DNA of 64,000 nucleotides, taken from NCBI GenBank assembly GCA_018657625.1, contig JABHWU010000013.1, positions 1 to 64,000 of the forward strand. Reading direction: 5' to 3'. A program made the position numbers and the translations under genes. Origin of the DNA: Deltaproteobacteria bacterium. GTDB taxonomy: Bacteria; SAR324; XYD2-FULL-50-16. The notes below the pieces were generated by a model. The model made no database searches and was not told where the DNA came from. It saw only the letters and a list, made by a program, of their open reading frames with translations. Shown in pieces: positions 36,630 through 45,883 of the stretch; the stretch's first letter is position 1, and every line of letters starts with the position of its first letter.

Positions 36630-37439
36630 ATGAAATACAGGTTAATTTTATTTTTTCTATTAGTGTCGTTATCCGGGGCTCTACATGCAAAAGTGATTGA
36701 ACCTGATACCCTACTTTCTAAGATCATAGAAAATTATCGCCCTGTTTATTCGTTTGATCTACAAGTAAAAGTTAAGGTTTTCAATCCCGAAGCTTTTGTG
36801 CCTTTAGAGGAAATAGTAGAAGATGATAAAATTACTTTTGAGGATAAAGAAAAAGGTTTTCTTCAGCATATTATATTTATGAGAGATGAATATATTTTCA
36901 TCGAAACCTTGGATTTTGAAAATAAACCTCTACACTTATTTTTACAGGAAGGATTTAAAAAAGGATCTGTTAATATTCAAGATCAACGATTTTTCCATTT
37001 TGAAGATGTCTTTTTTCCCTATATCGTACTGTTTACAAAATTTAACCGCTTTTTGACCTGGGGACTTGAAAGCCTTGGTATTTCTCCAATAAAAGCCAAT
37101 ATTGTGAAACATGGTAATATATATGCGTATCAATTAGGAACACCAGAGAATAACATCATCGTCGATCAAGATAAGTTTCTAGTTATTGAAATGAACAGAA
37201 CGATTAATATCAGAGGAAGAGATTATCCTTTAAAAATTACTTTTGATCGTTGGGATCAGAAAAGAAACCGCATTCCCAGGCTAATCAGATTTTATATCAA
37301 ATCCAGGTTATTTAAAGAGTTAAAAGTTAATCAAATTATTTACCGAGGAATTAGAACCAGTGCGGAAGCATTTAGTAGTAAATATAAATATTATTTCCCT
37401 GCGTTAAAGTTTTCAGAAACCATCAATTTTTCTCAATAA
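36630..37439 (+). CDS. LolA-like periplasmic protein
   Basis: A signal peptide (MKYRLILFFLLVSLSGALHA) is followed by a ~245-residue strand-rich domain. The pattern LLSKIIENYRPVYSFDLQVKVKVFNP ... KYPLKITFDRW ... RLIRFYIKSRLFKELKVNQI resembles the LolA/LppX half-barrel that carries lipoproteins or lipids. The match is structural in feel rather than motif-based. It is the first gene of a run with a SurA-like isomerase and an LpoA-like protein, all secreted, so an outer envelope role is likely. Confidence 0.55.
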   Translation: MKYRLILFFLLVSLSGALHAKVIEPDTLLSKIIENYRPVYSFDLQVKVKVFNPEAFVPLEEIVEDDKITFEDKEKGFLQHIIFMRDEYIFIETLDFENKPLHLFLQEGFKKGSVNIQDQRFFHFEDVFFPYIVLFTKFNRFLTWGLESLGISPIKANIVKHGNIYAYQLGTPENNIIVDQDKFLVIEMNRTINIRGRDYPLKITFDRWDQKRNRIPRLIRFYIKSRLFKELKVNQIIYRGIRTSAEAFSSKYKYYFPALKFSETINFSQ

Positions 37440-37463
37440 ATATTTCTCAACCTATTTCAATTT

Positions 37464-38465
37464 ATGAAGTCTCTTGTAATCATTGTCTATTTAACCCTTG
37501 TTTCTACATTTTCCACCGGCATGCATCCGACGTGTTTTGCAGAAGTGTTGCCATATGATTCAATCAAAATATTTGTCAATGACGCTGTTATCACTGCAAA
37601 TGAAATCGAAATTCGCTTATTTGAAGAACTCAAACGTCAGAAAATCCCCCTTAGCAACCAGGAGACTATTAAAAAGATCAGAACAGAAATCACAGATCTT
37701 TTAATTGAAGAAGCGCTATTAAATGCCAGAGCCGATGAAATGATGATTCATGTTTCTGATGATGTCCTTGAAAGCCAAATGGATAAATTTCGCAGCGACA
37801 GGAAATTAACAAAAAGTGATTTTGAAGATTTATTGGATCATCAACAAATATCACTAATCGCATTTAAAAAAAATTATGCGAATCAGATGCGACGCAACCA
37901 GGTAATTTCAAGGGAAATTCGATCCAGAATTCAAATATCTGAAGAAATTCTTCAAAAAAATTATGCCCAAAAGGAAGTTACATATTTGGAGGTTCGGGCC
38001 AAACATATTTTTAAAAAGGTACCAGCGAATGCTACAAAGGCTGATAAAGAAAAACTACGACAACAGCTAATATGGATCAGTGATCAAATTAAAGGCGGTG
38101 AAAACTTTGAAACAATGGCCTCAAAGTATTCCGATGACCCTTCTGTTAAATCCAATAAAGGTGACTTAGGGTATTTTAAGAAAGATGAAATATTAAAATC
38201 CGTTTCTGATGTCGCCTTTGGTTTAGCAATTGATCAACTGAGTAAACCTGTATTATCCAATTTAGGTTATCATTTATTGATTGTCACAGATAAAAAGAAA
38301 GAAGAAAAAAAGCCTTTTAATGATATCAAAGACCAACTCTATCAAGAAGAATATCAAAAAGTTTTTCCTGAACAATTTAAAAATTATATTAAAAAATTGA
38401 AATCACGAGCAATTATTAAATATAATCCAAAAACCACTTTACATTTAAGTAATGAAAATGGTTAG
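37464..38465 (+). CDS. SurA-like periplasmic peptidyl-prolyl isomerase
   Basis: This 333-residue protein has a signal peptide (MKSLVIIVYLTLVSTFSTGMHPTCFA) and a helical chaperone region beginning KIFVNDAVITANEIEIRLFEELK. A parvulin domain follows (about residues 185-275: EVRAKHIFKKVP ... FETMASKYSDDPSVKSNKGDLGYFKKDEI ... GYHLLIVTDKK). SurA proteins guide outer membrane proteins across the periplasm. Only one parvulin domain is present, where E. coli SurA has two. The gene overlaps the LpoA-like gene by 14 bp. Confidence 0.87.
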   Translation: MKSLVIIVYLTLVSTFSTGMHPTCFAEVLPYDSIKIFVNDAVITANEIEIRLFEELKRQKIPLSNQETIKKIRTEITDLLIEEALLNARADEMMIHVSDDVLESQMDKFRSDRKLTKSDFEDLLDHQQISLIAFKKNYANQMRRNQVISREIRSRIQISEEILQKNYAQKEVTYLEVRAKHIFKKVPANATKADKEKLRQQLIWISDQIKGGENFETMASKYSDDPSVKSNKGDLGYFKKDEILKSVSDVAFGLAIDQLSKPVLSNLGYHLLIVTDKKKEEKKPFNDIKDQLYQEEYQKVFPEQFKNYIKKLKSRAIIKYNPKTTLHLSNENG

Positions 38466-41052
38466 AAATCTGCTATTTGTAGTGATCTTTTTGCTCTCCC
38501 ACAGCCTGGTCTTTGGCCAGTCTTTTTTAAGCGAGATTAGAGTTATTGAACCTATCCCTGTTGATGCCTCTACTGATTCTTCAACGGATGTTCTGATTGA
38601 AAAAGGCACGGACGTTTCCCGTGATTTATTTGTAAACCCTTTTGATATAATAGTAACAGATGCTTCAGATGATTTAAGCATGACTCCTCTTGATCTGGCA
38701 GTCACAGATGCTTCAGATGATATAAGCCTGACTCCTCTTGATCTGGCAGTCACAGATACTTCAGATGATATAAGCGTGACTCCTCTTGGTCTGGCAATCA
38801 CAGATGCTTCAGATGATTTAAGCATGACTCCTCTTGATCTGGCAGTCACAGATGTTCAGGATCAAACCAATGATTCATTAACACTAATTGAACATCCTAT
38901 TGAATCAGATTCTTCATCGGATTCCGTTAACCAAATATCCGATTCGACCTCTGATCAAATTTCACCAGAAACACAAACAACTCAAACTGAAACCGAAAAG
39001 CCGGAATATCCTATAGTTGAAACAAAAAATATTGAAAATGAAAAAGACATTATTGATGCCATTATTTCATTTATCCAGTGGGAATCAGATATAGAAGAAC
39101 CATTGGATGAAGAATTTATTGCAACATTTGATCTTCCTAAAAAAGAAAGCCTGATTGAAACAGAATTAAATTATGGTTCCTTGTCTAAAGTTCAATTATT
39201 AATTGAAAATGAAGAATATAATCTTGCTTTAGAATATATCAATAAACTGCCTGAAAATCCGAATACAGAAGATATAGATATCGCTTTTAACATATCGGAA
39301 TATCGATTGTTCCTCTTGATAAAATGTTATTATCAATTGGCGGATTTTGAAAAAGTTAAAATAACAGGGCGAGGTTATATTCAAAATTTTGGTAACGGAG
39401 CTAGTTTTTATCAAACCTACTACTATTTTTCTTCTGCACTTTTTGAGTTAAATGAACCGATTGAATTTACTTCTTTGATTACAGATGATTTTTTTACTGA
39501 ACTTTCCAATAGAGAAAGTCACAACTTAAGACGAATATTGATCCAGAATGCTATAAATAATAACGACGCTATTTTCGCCTTTGATTTTTTAGTTGATGTC
39601 GATAACAATTTAATCACTAATTATGAAGAGTGGTTGAATCAGATTATTGATAAAATTGAACAGGTACAAGATATCAATGACATTCTGGAGCGTGATATCC
39701 ATTACTCAATCAAGTCATTGCTATACTTAAAGAAAATACAATTATTAATTCGAGACGGGTTATACCAAAAAGCCGAAGATTTTCTACAGGTACTATTTTC
39801 AGAAGAAGATTTGGATAAGGGTACTTATAATCAATTAGAAGAACTGAGAGATTATGTAACAGTTGCATTAAATACCGAACCACAAAAAATTGGTGTCATT
39901 TTACCACTGGGTCATAAAAAATTACTCGGACGACTATCACAGGAAGTCATGGATGGACTGGAACTTGCTAGCCAGGAGCTAAATATTGCTGATAATCCTA
40001 TTGAATTGGTTTTTAAAGATTCTTTTATCAAATATGGTCCTAATGACTCTTTCCGAGTAAAGAAAAATAAAAATCGTACCCGAATAGAAACCTGTATTCG
40101 GGAGCTCGTGGAAGAAGATAAGGTTATCGCCATTATTGGACCAATAACAAGAAATTCTTCAATAGTCGCCGGTGAAGTAGCTGAAAAATATAAAATACCG
40201 GTTATCTCCCTTTCCCAGACAGAAAATATTGGTGAAAATTTACCGTTTTTATTCCGATACTATCGAAAACAAACACAGGAGGCAGCAGCTATAGCCAAAT
40301 ATGCCACAGATTATTTGAATGCAAAACGATTTGTTATATTTTATCCAGCTGAAAAAACAGAAAAACAGATTAAGATTGTTGCAGCCTTTGAAAAAGTGGT
40401 TAAAGAGCGTGGCGGTGATATTGTGGGATCAGTGAGAATTCATAATAAACAGGTGGATTTTCAGAAGGGTTTTTTGAGTTTTACCGGCGGATTAAAACCA
40501 CTGTCAGATGAAGAAAAAGAAGAGATGGAAAAAACCCGGGAACGGTTTCAAGCTGACATCGACTTTGATGCCGTTTTTATCCAGGGCTCTCCCGAAACAT
40601 TGATGAATATTTCTTCGTTCCTGCGCCTATATGGTGCAAACCACGCCTGGGTTTTATCCGGTAGTAATATCAATATTCGCAAAAACAAACTGCTAAAATA
40701 TACCAGAAAACTACGTTTTGTAGACGCTTTTCCGGTTAGCAGTACTTCAACATTTTTACGAACTTTTTATGAATCCCATTGGCGGAACTTTAATTTCAGA
40801 AGGTCATACCAACCACCAACTGCCTATACAATATTCGCATACGAGGCCATTGAATTACTTTCCAAGTTATTGAATGACCCCAGTTTTCATAACCGTGAGT
40901 CCTTAAGAAATGCAGTTCAGATTTTAAATGATTTCCCTGTACTCACAGGTAAAGTTACCACTGGAGAAAATGGGGATCTAATCAAAGATTTGAAAATTCT
41001 TAAAATAGAAAGAAACAATACTGTCGAAGTCTTCCCGACCATTTTCAACTAA
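38452..41052 (+). CDS. LpoA-like TPR/periplasmic-binding-fold protein with 16-residue repeats
   Basis: This 866-residue protein has a signal peptide (MKMVRNLLFVVIFLLSHSLVFGQ) with no cysteine at the cleavage point. Residues 68-131 are four 16-residue repeats (TDASDDLSMTPLDLAV type) inside a long Ser/Asp/Thr-rich linker. A helical TPR-like region follows (about 235-470). The C-terminal ~385 residues are a type 1 periplasmic binding fold (IGVILPLGHKKLLGRLSQEV ... IAIIGPITRNSSIVAGEVAEKY ... IPVISLSQTENIG). TPR plus this fold is the layout of LpoA, which activates class A PBPs. LpoA is a lipoprotein; this protein is apparently soluble. It is coupled to the SurA-like gene. Confidence 0.75.
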   Translation: MKMVRNLLFVVIFLLSHSLVFGQSFLSEIRVIEPIPVDASTDSSTDVLIEKGTDVSRDLFVNPFDIIVTDASDDLSMTPLDLAVTDASDDISLTPLDLAVTDTSDDISVTPLGLAITDASDDLSMTPLDLAVTDVQDQTNDSLTLIEHPIESDSSSDSVNQISDSTSDQISPETQTTQTETEKPEYPIVETKNIENEKDIIDAIISFIQWESDIEEPLDEEFIATFDLPKKESLIETELNYGSLSKVQLLIENEEYNLALEYINKLPENPNTEDIDIAFNISEYRLFLLIKCYYQLADFEKVKITGRGYIQNFGNGASFYQTYYYFSSALFELNEPIEFTSLITDDFFTELSNRESHNLRRILIQNAINNNDAIFAFDFLVDVDNNLITNYEEWLNQIIDKIEQVQDINDILERDIHYSIKSLLYLKKIQLLIRDGLYQKAEDFLQVLFSEEDLDKGTYNQLEELRDYVTVALNTEPQKIGVILPLGHKKLLGRLSQEVMDGLELASQELNIADNPIELVFKDSFIKYGPNDSFRVKKNKNRTRIETCIRELVEEDKVIAIIGPITRNSSIVAGEVAEKYKIPVISLSQTENIGENLPFLFRYYRKQTQEAAAIAKYATDYLNAKRFVIFYPAEKTEKQIKIVAAFEKVVKERGGDIVGSVRIHNKQVDFQKGFLSFTGGLKPLSDEEKEEMEKTRERFQADIDFDAVFIQGSPETLMNISSFLRLYGANHAWVLSGSNINIRKNKLLKYTRKLRFVDAFPVSSTSTFLRTFYESHWRNFNFRRSYQPPTAYTIFAYEAIELLSKLLNDPSFHNRESLRNAVQILNDFPVLTGKVTTGENGDLIKDLKILKIERNNTVEVFPTIFN
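38653..38844 (+). repeat. Four tandem 48-bp repeats inside the LpoA-like gene
   Basis: The units at 38653, 38701, 38749 and 38797 are 48 bp each, in frame, and encode V-T-D-A-S-D-D-[LI]-S-x-T-P-L-[DG]-L-A. The first and fourth units are almost identical and the third has drifted most. A partial fifth unit begins at 38845. Confidence 0.95.
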
Positions 41053-41619
41053 AGTTTACTATCTTGTTGATTATATGCTTTTGGCACACCGGTTATAAAC
41101 AGTCCCATTCCAATCGTCTTTATAAAATATAGTTTTTGATATTCAGTAACAAGTTGTTACCTGTATCCTGATTTCAGAGGAACTGATCCGACATCAATAT
41201 ACTTCGACTTCGCTCAGCATACAGATAAGGACAAGCAAATTTAAAATTGCTATAGTGTCGTGGATCAAATTGAATACCCCTTTTTAATCTATCTGGATAT
41301 CGATATAGATAAAATGAGGGCGACATGGTCTTGATGCTACACGTACCCTTATTTTATCAGGCTTAGTGCAATTAAGTGATAAAAATCGATTAATTTGATG
41401 CAGTACCCGGATTATTAGGCCAAAGAATGAAGTTTGCTATTAATAAGCAGATCTTTTCATTCACATCAACGAAAACTGATAGCCTATTTATGGGATCTGG
41501 GAAGGAATTATTGATTAGGATGAGGATTTGGAAGCAATAAAACGGCAAGAAGGTTAATTGCTTGCTGGTTTATTTTATTGCGCCGCTTGGGGTTTAATAC
41601 CCCGCCCCTTGGGGTGTTC

Positions 41620-41687
41620 TGTCATCGCGAACGAATGTGAGAGATCTTGTCCTAAAAGAAAGATTTTTCCCTGCGGTCGAAATAACA
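41620..41687. repeat. Family B palindrome, copy 3 (degenerate)
   Basis: It starts TGTCATCGCGA and ends TCGAAATAACA, imperfect inverses, with GAGAGATCTTG inside. GC-rich hairpins (41599-41615 and 41714-41738) stand on either side, in contrast to the AT-rich surroundings. Confidence 0.6.
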
Positions 41688-41713
41688 TGCAGTCATTCTA
41701 CAGTTAATGAGGA

Positions 41714-41738
41714 TACCCCGTCCGTTTGCGGCGGGGTA
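41714..41738. repeat. GC-rich hairpin TACCCCG/CGGGGTA
   Basis: A perfect 7-bp stem with an 11-base loop lies 23 bp beyond the hflC stop. No T-tract follows on the hflC strand, so it is at best a weak terminator. It is more likely a dispersed repeat. Confidence 0.55.
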
Positions 41739-41760
41739 GTTCATTCATTTTTCTAATATG

Positions 41761-42693
41761 TTATTTAGATGTGGATTCAATATCCTTTAAGTATTTATAT
41801 AGTGGAGAATCTGTATCCAGAACCAGACGGGAATTTTTCCCGATCAGGTTTTTGTAGTTATCCAGGGTCATATAAAATGCATAAAAGTTTGCATCTTTTG
41901 AATAAGCTTCTCCTGAGATTCGTGCAGCTTCTCCATCAGCATCACCTCGGATTTTTTGGGTTTTCCGAAAGGCAACGGATTGAATTTCCTTCAATTGTTT
42001 ATCCATATTACCCAGAATTTCAGCCTTTTCAGCCTCACCTTCAGATCTTCTTCGGGCTGCGATTCTTTTTCGTTCAGATATCATTCTGTCATAAACGGTG
42101 TTTCTAACATTAACTGTGTAATTGACACGTTTTACCAATACATCAATTAAATCGATACCAAAATCTTTAATCGTGGTAGCAACAGTTGCCTGCACCAGTT
42201 TTGAAAACTGATCTCGTCCGACCTTAATCCTGACGTCTTCTTTAATTTTCAATTCCTCAGACATCGTATATTTTTCATCCCAATCTGAACTTCGGATAAT
42301 TTCCAGCAAAACATTTTTAGTGACAAAATCACGGACAGCACCATTGATTAAATCGCTAATTACATAATTAGCCCGATTATAATTCTGCATTCTTTGTAAA
42401 AACAGCAGTGGATTATCAATCTTCCATCTAGCTGTCGTATCCAACCAAATATACTTTTTATCTTTAGTAGGGATTTCATTGGGCTCTCCATCCCATTTGA
42501 TAATTCTTTTTTCAAATTCGTGAACTTTTTGAAAAAAAGGAATTTTAAAATACAGTCCAGCTTCGTTAAAAGCACCACGTACCGGCTCTCCAAACTGAGT
42601 GATTACAGCCTGTTTGCCTTCATCGATAACAAAAATCGAATTATAAAAGACAAATGCACCAACCACCACTAAAAGTGTTAATAGGGTCTTCAT
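41761..42693 (-). CDS. hflC: FtsH modulator HflC (SPFH/band 7 protein)
   Basis: This 310-residue protein has one N-terminal membrane helix (LLTLLVVVGAFVFYNSIFVI) and then VIDEGKQAVITQFGEPVRGAFNEAGLYFKIPF, the HflC prohibitin-fold signature. A long helical domain rich in Glu/Arg/Lys follows (ISERKRIAARRRSEGEAEKAEI). With HflK it forms a periplasmic cage around FtsH and limits degradation of membrane proteins. It follows hflK by 21 bp with a good AGGAGA site. Confidence 0.94.
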   Translation of the reverse strand: MKTLLTLLVVVGAFVFYNSIFVIDEGKQAVITQFGEPVRGAFNEAGLYFKIPFFQKVHEFEKRIIKWDGEPNEIPTKDKKYIWLDTTARWKIDNPLLFLQRMQNYNRANYVISDLINGAVRDFVTKNVLLEIIRSSDWDEKYTMSEELKIKEDVRIKVGRDQFSKLVQATVATTIKDFGIDLIDVLVKRVNYTVNVRNTVYDRMISERKRIAARRRSEGEAEKAEILGNMDKQLKEIQSVAFRKTQKIRGDADGEAARISGEAYSKDANFYAFYMTLDNYKNLIGKNSRLVLDTDSPLYKYLKDIESTSK

Positions 42694-42714
42694 TATTATT
42701 CTCCTGATTATTTA

Positions 42715-43800
42715 TTAATTAGTCTGTCTGATGGCGTTACTTCCACCAAGATTTAATATTGGTAACATGCCATTTTTCTTTTGATCCATTATGATCACTT
42801 CTTTAACAGTTGGTAATACTTCTTTTAAAGCTTCAATATACATCCTGGTTTTTGTTACTTCCTTATATTTCCTATATTGTTCGTAAATCGAATTATATCT
42901 GGCAATGTTACCTTTAGCATTATTGACTCTTTCGATTGCATAACCCTGTGCTTCTTCCAGCATCTGCTTGGCAACCCCTTCTGCTTTTGGTATTTTCTCA
43001 TTTCTTTCTTTTTGAGCTTCATTACCCAATCGGACTTTATCTTGTTCTGCCTGGTTAACTTCGTTAAAAGAGGGTCTCACCGGATCAGGTGGATTCAAAT
43101 CCTGTAATTGCACAGTTACTACTTTAATACCTGACTTGTATTCATCCAGATGTCTCTGGATTTCTTCAAAAGAAGAATCTGCTAGTTCAGCCCGATTATT
43201 TAAGGTATAATTGAAATCACGATTACCAACCAAACGTCTGATGACCGCTTCAGATTGGTCACGAACTGCAGCAACCGGATCCTGGACGTTAAAAAGGTAG
43301 TCTTCAGCTTTGGAAATACGATATTGAACCACCCAATTTAGCTGGATAACGTTATTGTCTGAAGTAATCATCAAAGACTCCAAATCAGAAAAATTGGATT
43401 TTTTATTATAGGCGCTGGTAGCATTTTGGCGAGTTCCAAACTCTTCCTTCCGGATAGATTCCACATTAACTTTGATAACTTTTTCTACGAAAGGAATTAA
43501 AAAATGCAAACCCGGACTAGTGGTGTTACTATATTTACCAAATTTTAAAACAACACCCAGTTCACTTTGTCCAATTTGATAAAAGGACTGCATTAGGACT
43601 AAAGCAACAATCGCTACAATTGCTATAACACTCAAAAAGCCTTTTTTAGGGGCCTGTGGGCTACTACCGCTACTTCCAGTTGGAGGCGTTGGTCCACCTG
43701 ATTTATTACCAAAAAGCTTTTTTAAACCTTGCTGAATCATATCTTCTAATTCAGTTGGTTTTTTACCCCGGTTGTCCCATGGGTTTTGATTATCTGACAT
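42715..43800 (-). CDS. hflK: FtsH modulator HflK (SPFH/band 7 protein)
   Basis: This 361-residue protein has a short cytoplasmic N-terminus beginning MSDNQNPWDNRGKKPTELED, as in HflK, with a Gly/Pro/Ser-rich linker. A membrane helix follows (FLSVIAIVAIVALVLMQSFYQI, about 54-75), then the SPFH domain (GQSELGVVLKFGKYSNTTSPGLHFLIPFVEKVIKV). The later VTVQLQDLNPPDPVRPSFNEVNQAEQDK is diagnostic. It leads the hflK-hflC operon. Confidence 0.95.
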   Translation of the reverse strand: MSDNQNPWDNRGKKPTELEDMIQQGLKKLFGNKSGGPTPPTGSSGSSPQAPKKGFLSVIAIVAIVALVLMQSFYQIGQSELGVVLKFGKYSNTTSPGLHFLIPFVEKVIKVNVESIRKEEFGTRQNATSAYNKKSNFSDLESLMITSDNNVIQLNWVVQYRISKAEDYLFNVQDPVAAVRDQSEAVIRRLVGNRDFNYTLNNRAELADSSFEEIQRHLDEYKSGIKVVTVQLQDLNPPDPVRPSFNEVNQAEQDKVRLGNEAQKERNEKIPKAEGVAKQMLEEAQGYAIERVNNAKGNIARYNSIYEQYRKYKEVTKTRMYIEALKEVLPTVKEVIIMDQKKNGMLPILNLGGSNAIRQTN

Positions 43801-43987
43801 TAAAGTTCTCCTTATTTTACGTTACCAAATACAACAGCCTGCTATGATACAGACAAATATGATCTAATAAATAGTACAAACATAAAAAAATTATAAATAA
43901 TATAAGAAAATCATAGTACATTAAATTAAATTAACCAAGGCATGAAGCAATATAAAGCAACTTAAATTAATAAATTAAGAATTTTCC

Positions 43988-45013
43988 TTAAAAAGATCGA
44001 TAATTCTTTTTTCGACGTTTCTGATATTTTCGTACAGCATTAACATGAGATCGGTAATTATCTGAGAATTTATGTTTCCCATTCCCTTTTGCCACAAAAT
44101 AAAGATACTTTGTTTTAGCTGGATTGACCGCTGCCAATAACGAATCCAGCCCTGGATTAGCAATTGGTGTCGGTGGTAATCCAAAATTAGTATAAGTATT
44201 ATAAGGATTGCTTTCCCTGAGTTGACGTTTTGTCAAGTTACCATCAAAATTCGTAATTCCATAAATAACGGTAGGGTCCGTCTGTAGCTTCATATTTTGA
44301 CGTAAACGATTATGAAATACTGACGATATCAAAGTTCTCTCATCAGTGGAGCCGGTTTCTTTCTCAATGATGGATGCCAGAATAATGGCCTCATAGTAGG
44401 TCAAATTAACGCCTCTCGCTTGTGCGGCAAAGTCTCTGGGAATTCGTTTTAGAAATGTATTTACCAGTGTTTGAATAATTATCTTTTCCGAAGCCCTTTT
44501 TGATACCTTATAGGTATCCGGAAACAAAAACCCTTCCAGCATTTTAATATCATCCGGTAAATTAAAGCTTTTCACAAATTGTGACTCATTTATAACGTCC
44601 TGATATTTCCCACTGTTGATATATCCGGCCCTTTTAAATAGCTGGAAAATTTCGGTCATTCGCAACCCTTCAGGAATAGTAACCTGAAGCATCACTGTTC
44701 GACCTTTACTTAACAAATTGATCAATTGATAAAGCGATATTTTAGGTTCTATGTTATAGTTTCCGATTTTGATCGATTTCCCTTTACCGAATAAAACAGC
44801 TGTCCATTTAAAAAGATGTTTGCTTCTTATAACTCGGGCTTGCTCTAAATTTTGACTAATTTTATTTAAACTTTCCCCTTTTTCAATTTCGAAAACAATT
44901 GCCTCAGTATAGGATTTTGGATATGAGAAAAATATTTCAATAGAAAGCCATGTTGTGGTAATTATTGCCAGGATAAAAATAGTCAACGCCACATGTATTT
45001 TTTTAAAGTTCAT
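43988..45013 (-). CDS. mltG: Endolytic murein transglycosylase MltG
   Basis: This 341-residue protein has one N-terminal membrane helix (VALTIFILAIITTTWLSIEIF), a LysM-like segment (VFEIEKGESLNKISQNLEQARVI), and the YceG domain with LEGFLFPDTYKVSK. ASIIEKETG carries the catalytic Glu; QTDPTVIYGI, SNPYNTYTNFGLPPTPIANPG and LYFVAKGNGKHKFSDNY complete the family pattern. MltG cuts nascent glycan strands and sets their length. It begins 1 bp after gspN, so it is likely cotranscribed with the secretion genes. Confidence 0.95.
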   Translation of the reverse strand: MNFKKIHVALTIFILAIITTTWLSIEIFFSYPKSYTEAIVFEIEKGESLNKISQNLEQARVIRSKHLFKWTAVLFGKGKSIKIGNYNIEPKISLYQLINLLSKGRTVMLQVTIPEGLRMTEIFQLFKRAGYINSGKYQDVINESQFVKSFNLPDDIKMLEGFLFPDTYKVSKRASEKIIIQTLVNTFLKRIPRDFAAQARGVNLTYYEAIILASIIEKETGSTDERTLISSVFHNRLRQNMKLQTDPTVIYGITNFDGNLTKRQLRESNPYNTYTNFGLPPTPIANPGLDSLLAAVNPAKTKYLYFVAKGNGKHKFSDNYRSHVNAVRKYQKRRKKNYRSF

Positions 45014-45014
45014 T

Positions 45015-45872
45015 CTAATTCTTATTTATTTTTGGATATTGTACGCTTCCGCCAATTTTGAGTTTGATTTGGCCATTCGCATTTTGAAAAGATTTCAAAA
45101 TTTGCATAACCAATGGATCGACTTTATTTTTATATTCAGAGGATAACGAACCTGAAGCCTGAATATCAAGACCTGAACGATAGATGGTTTTTGAGTTGAT
45201 AAAAATAGTACCAGTTATCTTACTTACGATATCACCGTAAGTTGATGCTTTAATTGTTAATCGATTGTTTTGCAGCTCCCCATTCATGGAAAATAATTTC
45301 AGACTAAGGGTTGGTAATTTGACAATATTTTTGAATTTCGTATCGTTAAAACTAATGTTAAATTGCTGTGATTCAACCGTTATTTCTGCAGAAAGGATCT
45401 CTTTTAATACAAAAGAGGAATGAATGTCCATATAAACTGGTGCGGGTAAAATCCTTGTGTTAAAAACCAGCGGAATTTGTCTGATATTGATTTGAGCAAC
45501 ATCGACAATAATACGTGTAGGGAAAAACTGTAGTTTACCACTAACCAATCCATTATAGATTTCTGCTTTGAACGGAATTCCAAGATTCATTAAAAAACTG
45601 AATGGGTTGACATCAATATCGATGTACTGGGCATCCATGATTTCATTTTTTTTCAGTTTATCAGTTATCAATACTTTGGCAATATCAACACCCGACCATC
45701 GAGGTACTACATCTTTAAATTTAATTTCAAATTGATTTGTCGTTTTCTGAATTACTATCTGGTTCAGCCATAATGTCAATTTTTCAGGTGGTATGTTCAA
45801 CCAGATTGACAGGCAAAAAAAGTAAATCGTTAAAAAGATGACAAATATTGCCAGAAAAATCTTTTTAATCAT
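45015..45872 (-). CDS. gspN: Type II secretion protein GspN-like
   Basis: This 285-residue protein has an N-terminal membrane helix (IFLAIFVIFLTIYFFCLSIWL) followed by a beta-rich periplasmic domain like GspN/AsmA. The start PPEKLTLWLNQIVIQKTTNQFEIKFKDVVPRWSGVDIAKVLI and the end PLVMQILKSFQNANGQIKLKIGGSVQYPKI fit the deltaproteobacterial-type GspN pattern. It lies 11 bp after a GspM-like gene, which strengthens the call. It is thought to assist the inner membrane platform. Confidence 0.78.
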   Translation of the reverse strand: MIKKIFLAIFVIFLTIYFFCLSIWLNIPPEKLTLWLNQIVIQKTTNQFEIKFKDVVPRWSGVDIAKVLITDKLKKNEIMDAQYIDIDVNPFSFLMNLGIPFKAEIYNGLVSGKLQFFPTRIIVDVAQINIRQIPLVFNTRILPAPVYMDIHSSFVLKEILSAEITVESQQFNISFNDTKFKNIVKLPTLSLKLFSMNGELQNNRLTIKASTYGDIVSKITGTIFINSKTIYRSGLDIQASGSLSSEYKNKVDPLVMQILKSFQNANGQIKLKIGGSVQYPKINKN

Positions 45873-45883
45873 GGTATTTTTTT

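Larger units (their letters stand above)
41053..41760. other. Intergenic region with composite repeats
   Basis: No gene is supported. It contains TTCGACTTCGCTCAGCATAC at about 41203-41222 (a widespread intergenic repeat type), a 7-bp hairpin AAGCAAT/ATTGCTT at 41522-41553, a CCCC/GGGG hairpin at 41599-41615, family B copy 3 at 41620-41687, and a TACCCCG/CGGGGTA hairpin at 41714-41738. Confidence 0.65.

Noticed and set aside
38653-38844. CRISPR-like array
   Set aside because: The 48-bp units are contiguous, in frame and coding, with no spacers.
38445-38849. Minus-strand frame with repeated arginine/serine units
   Set aside because: It is the antisense reading of the 48-bp tandem repeats in the LpoA-like gene.
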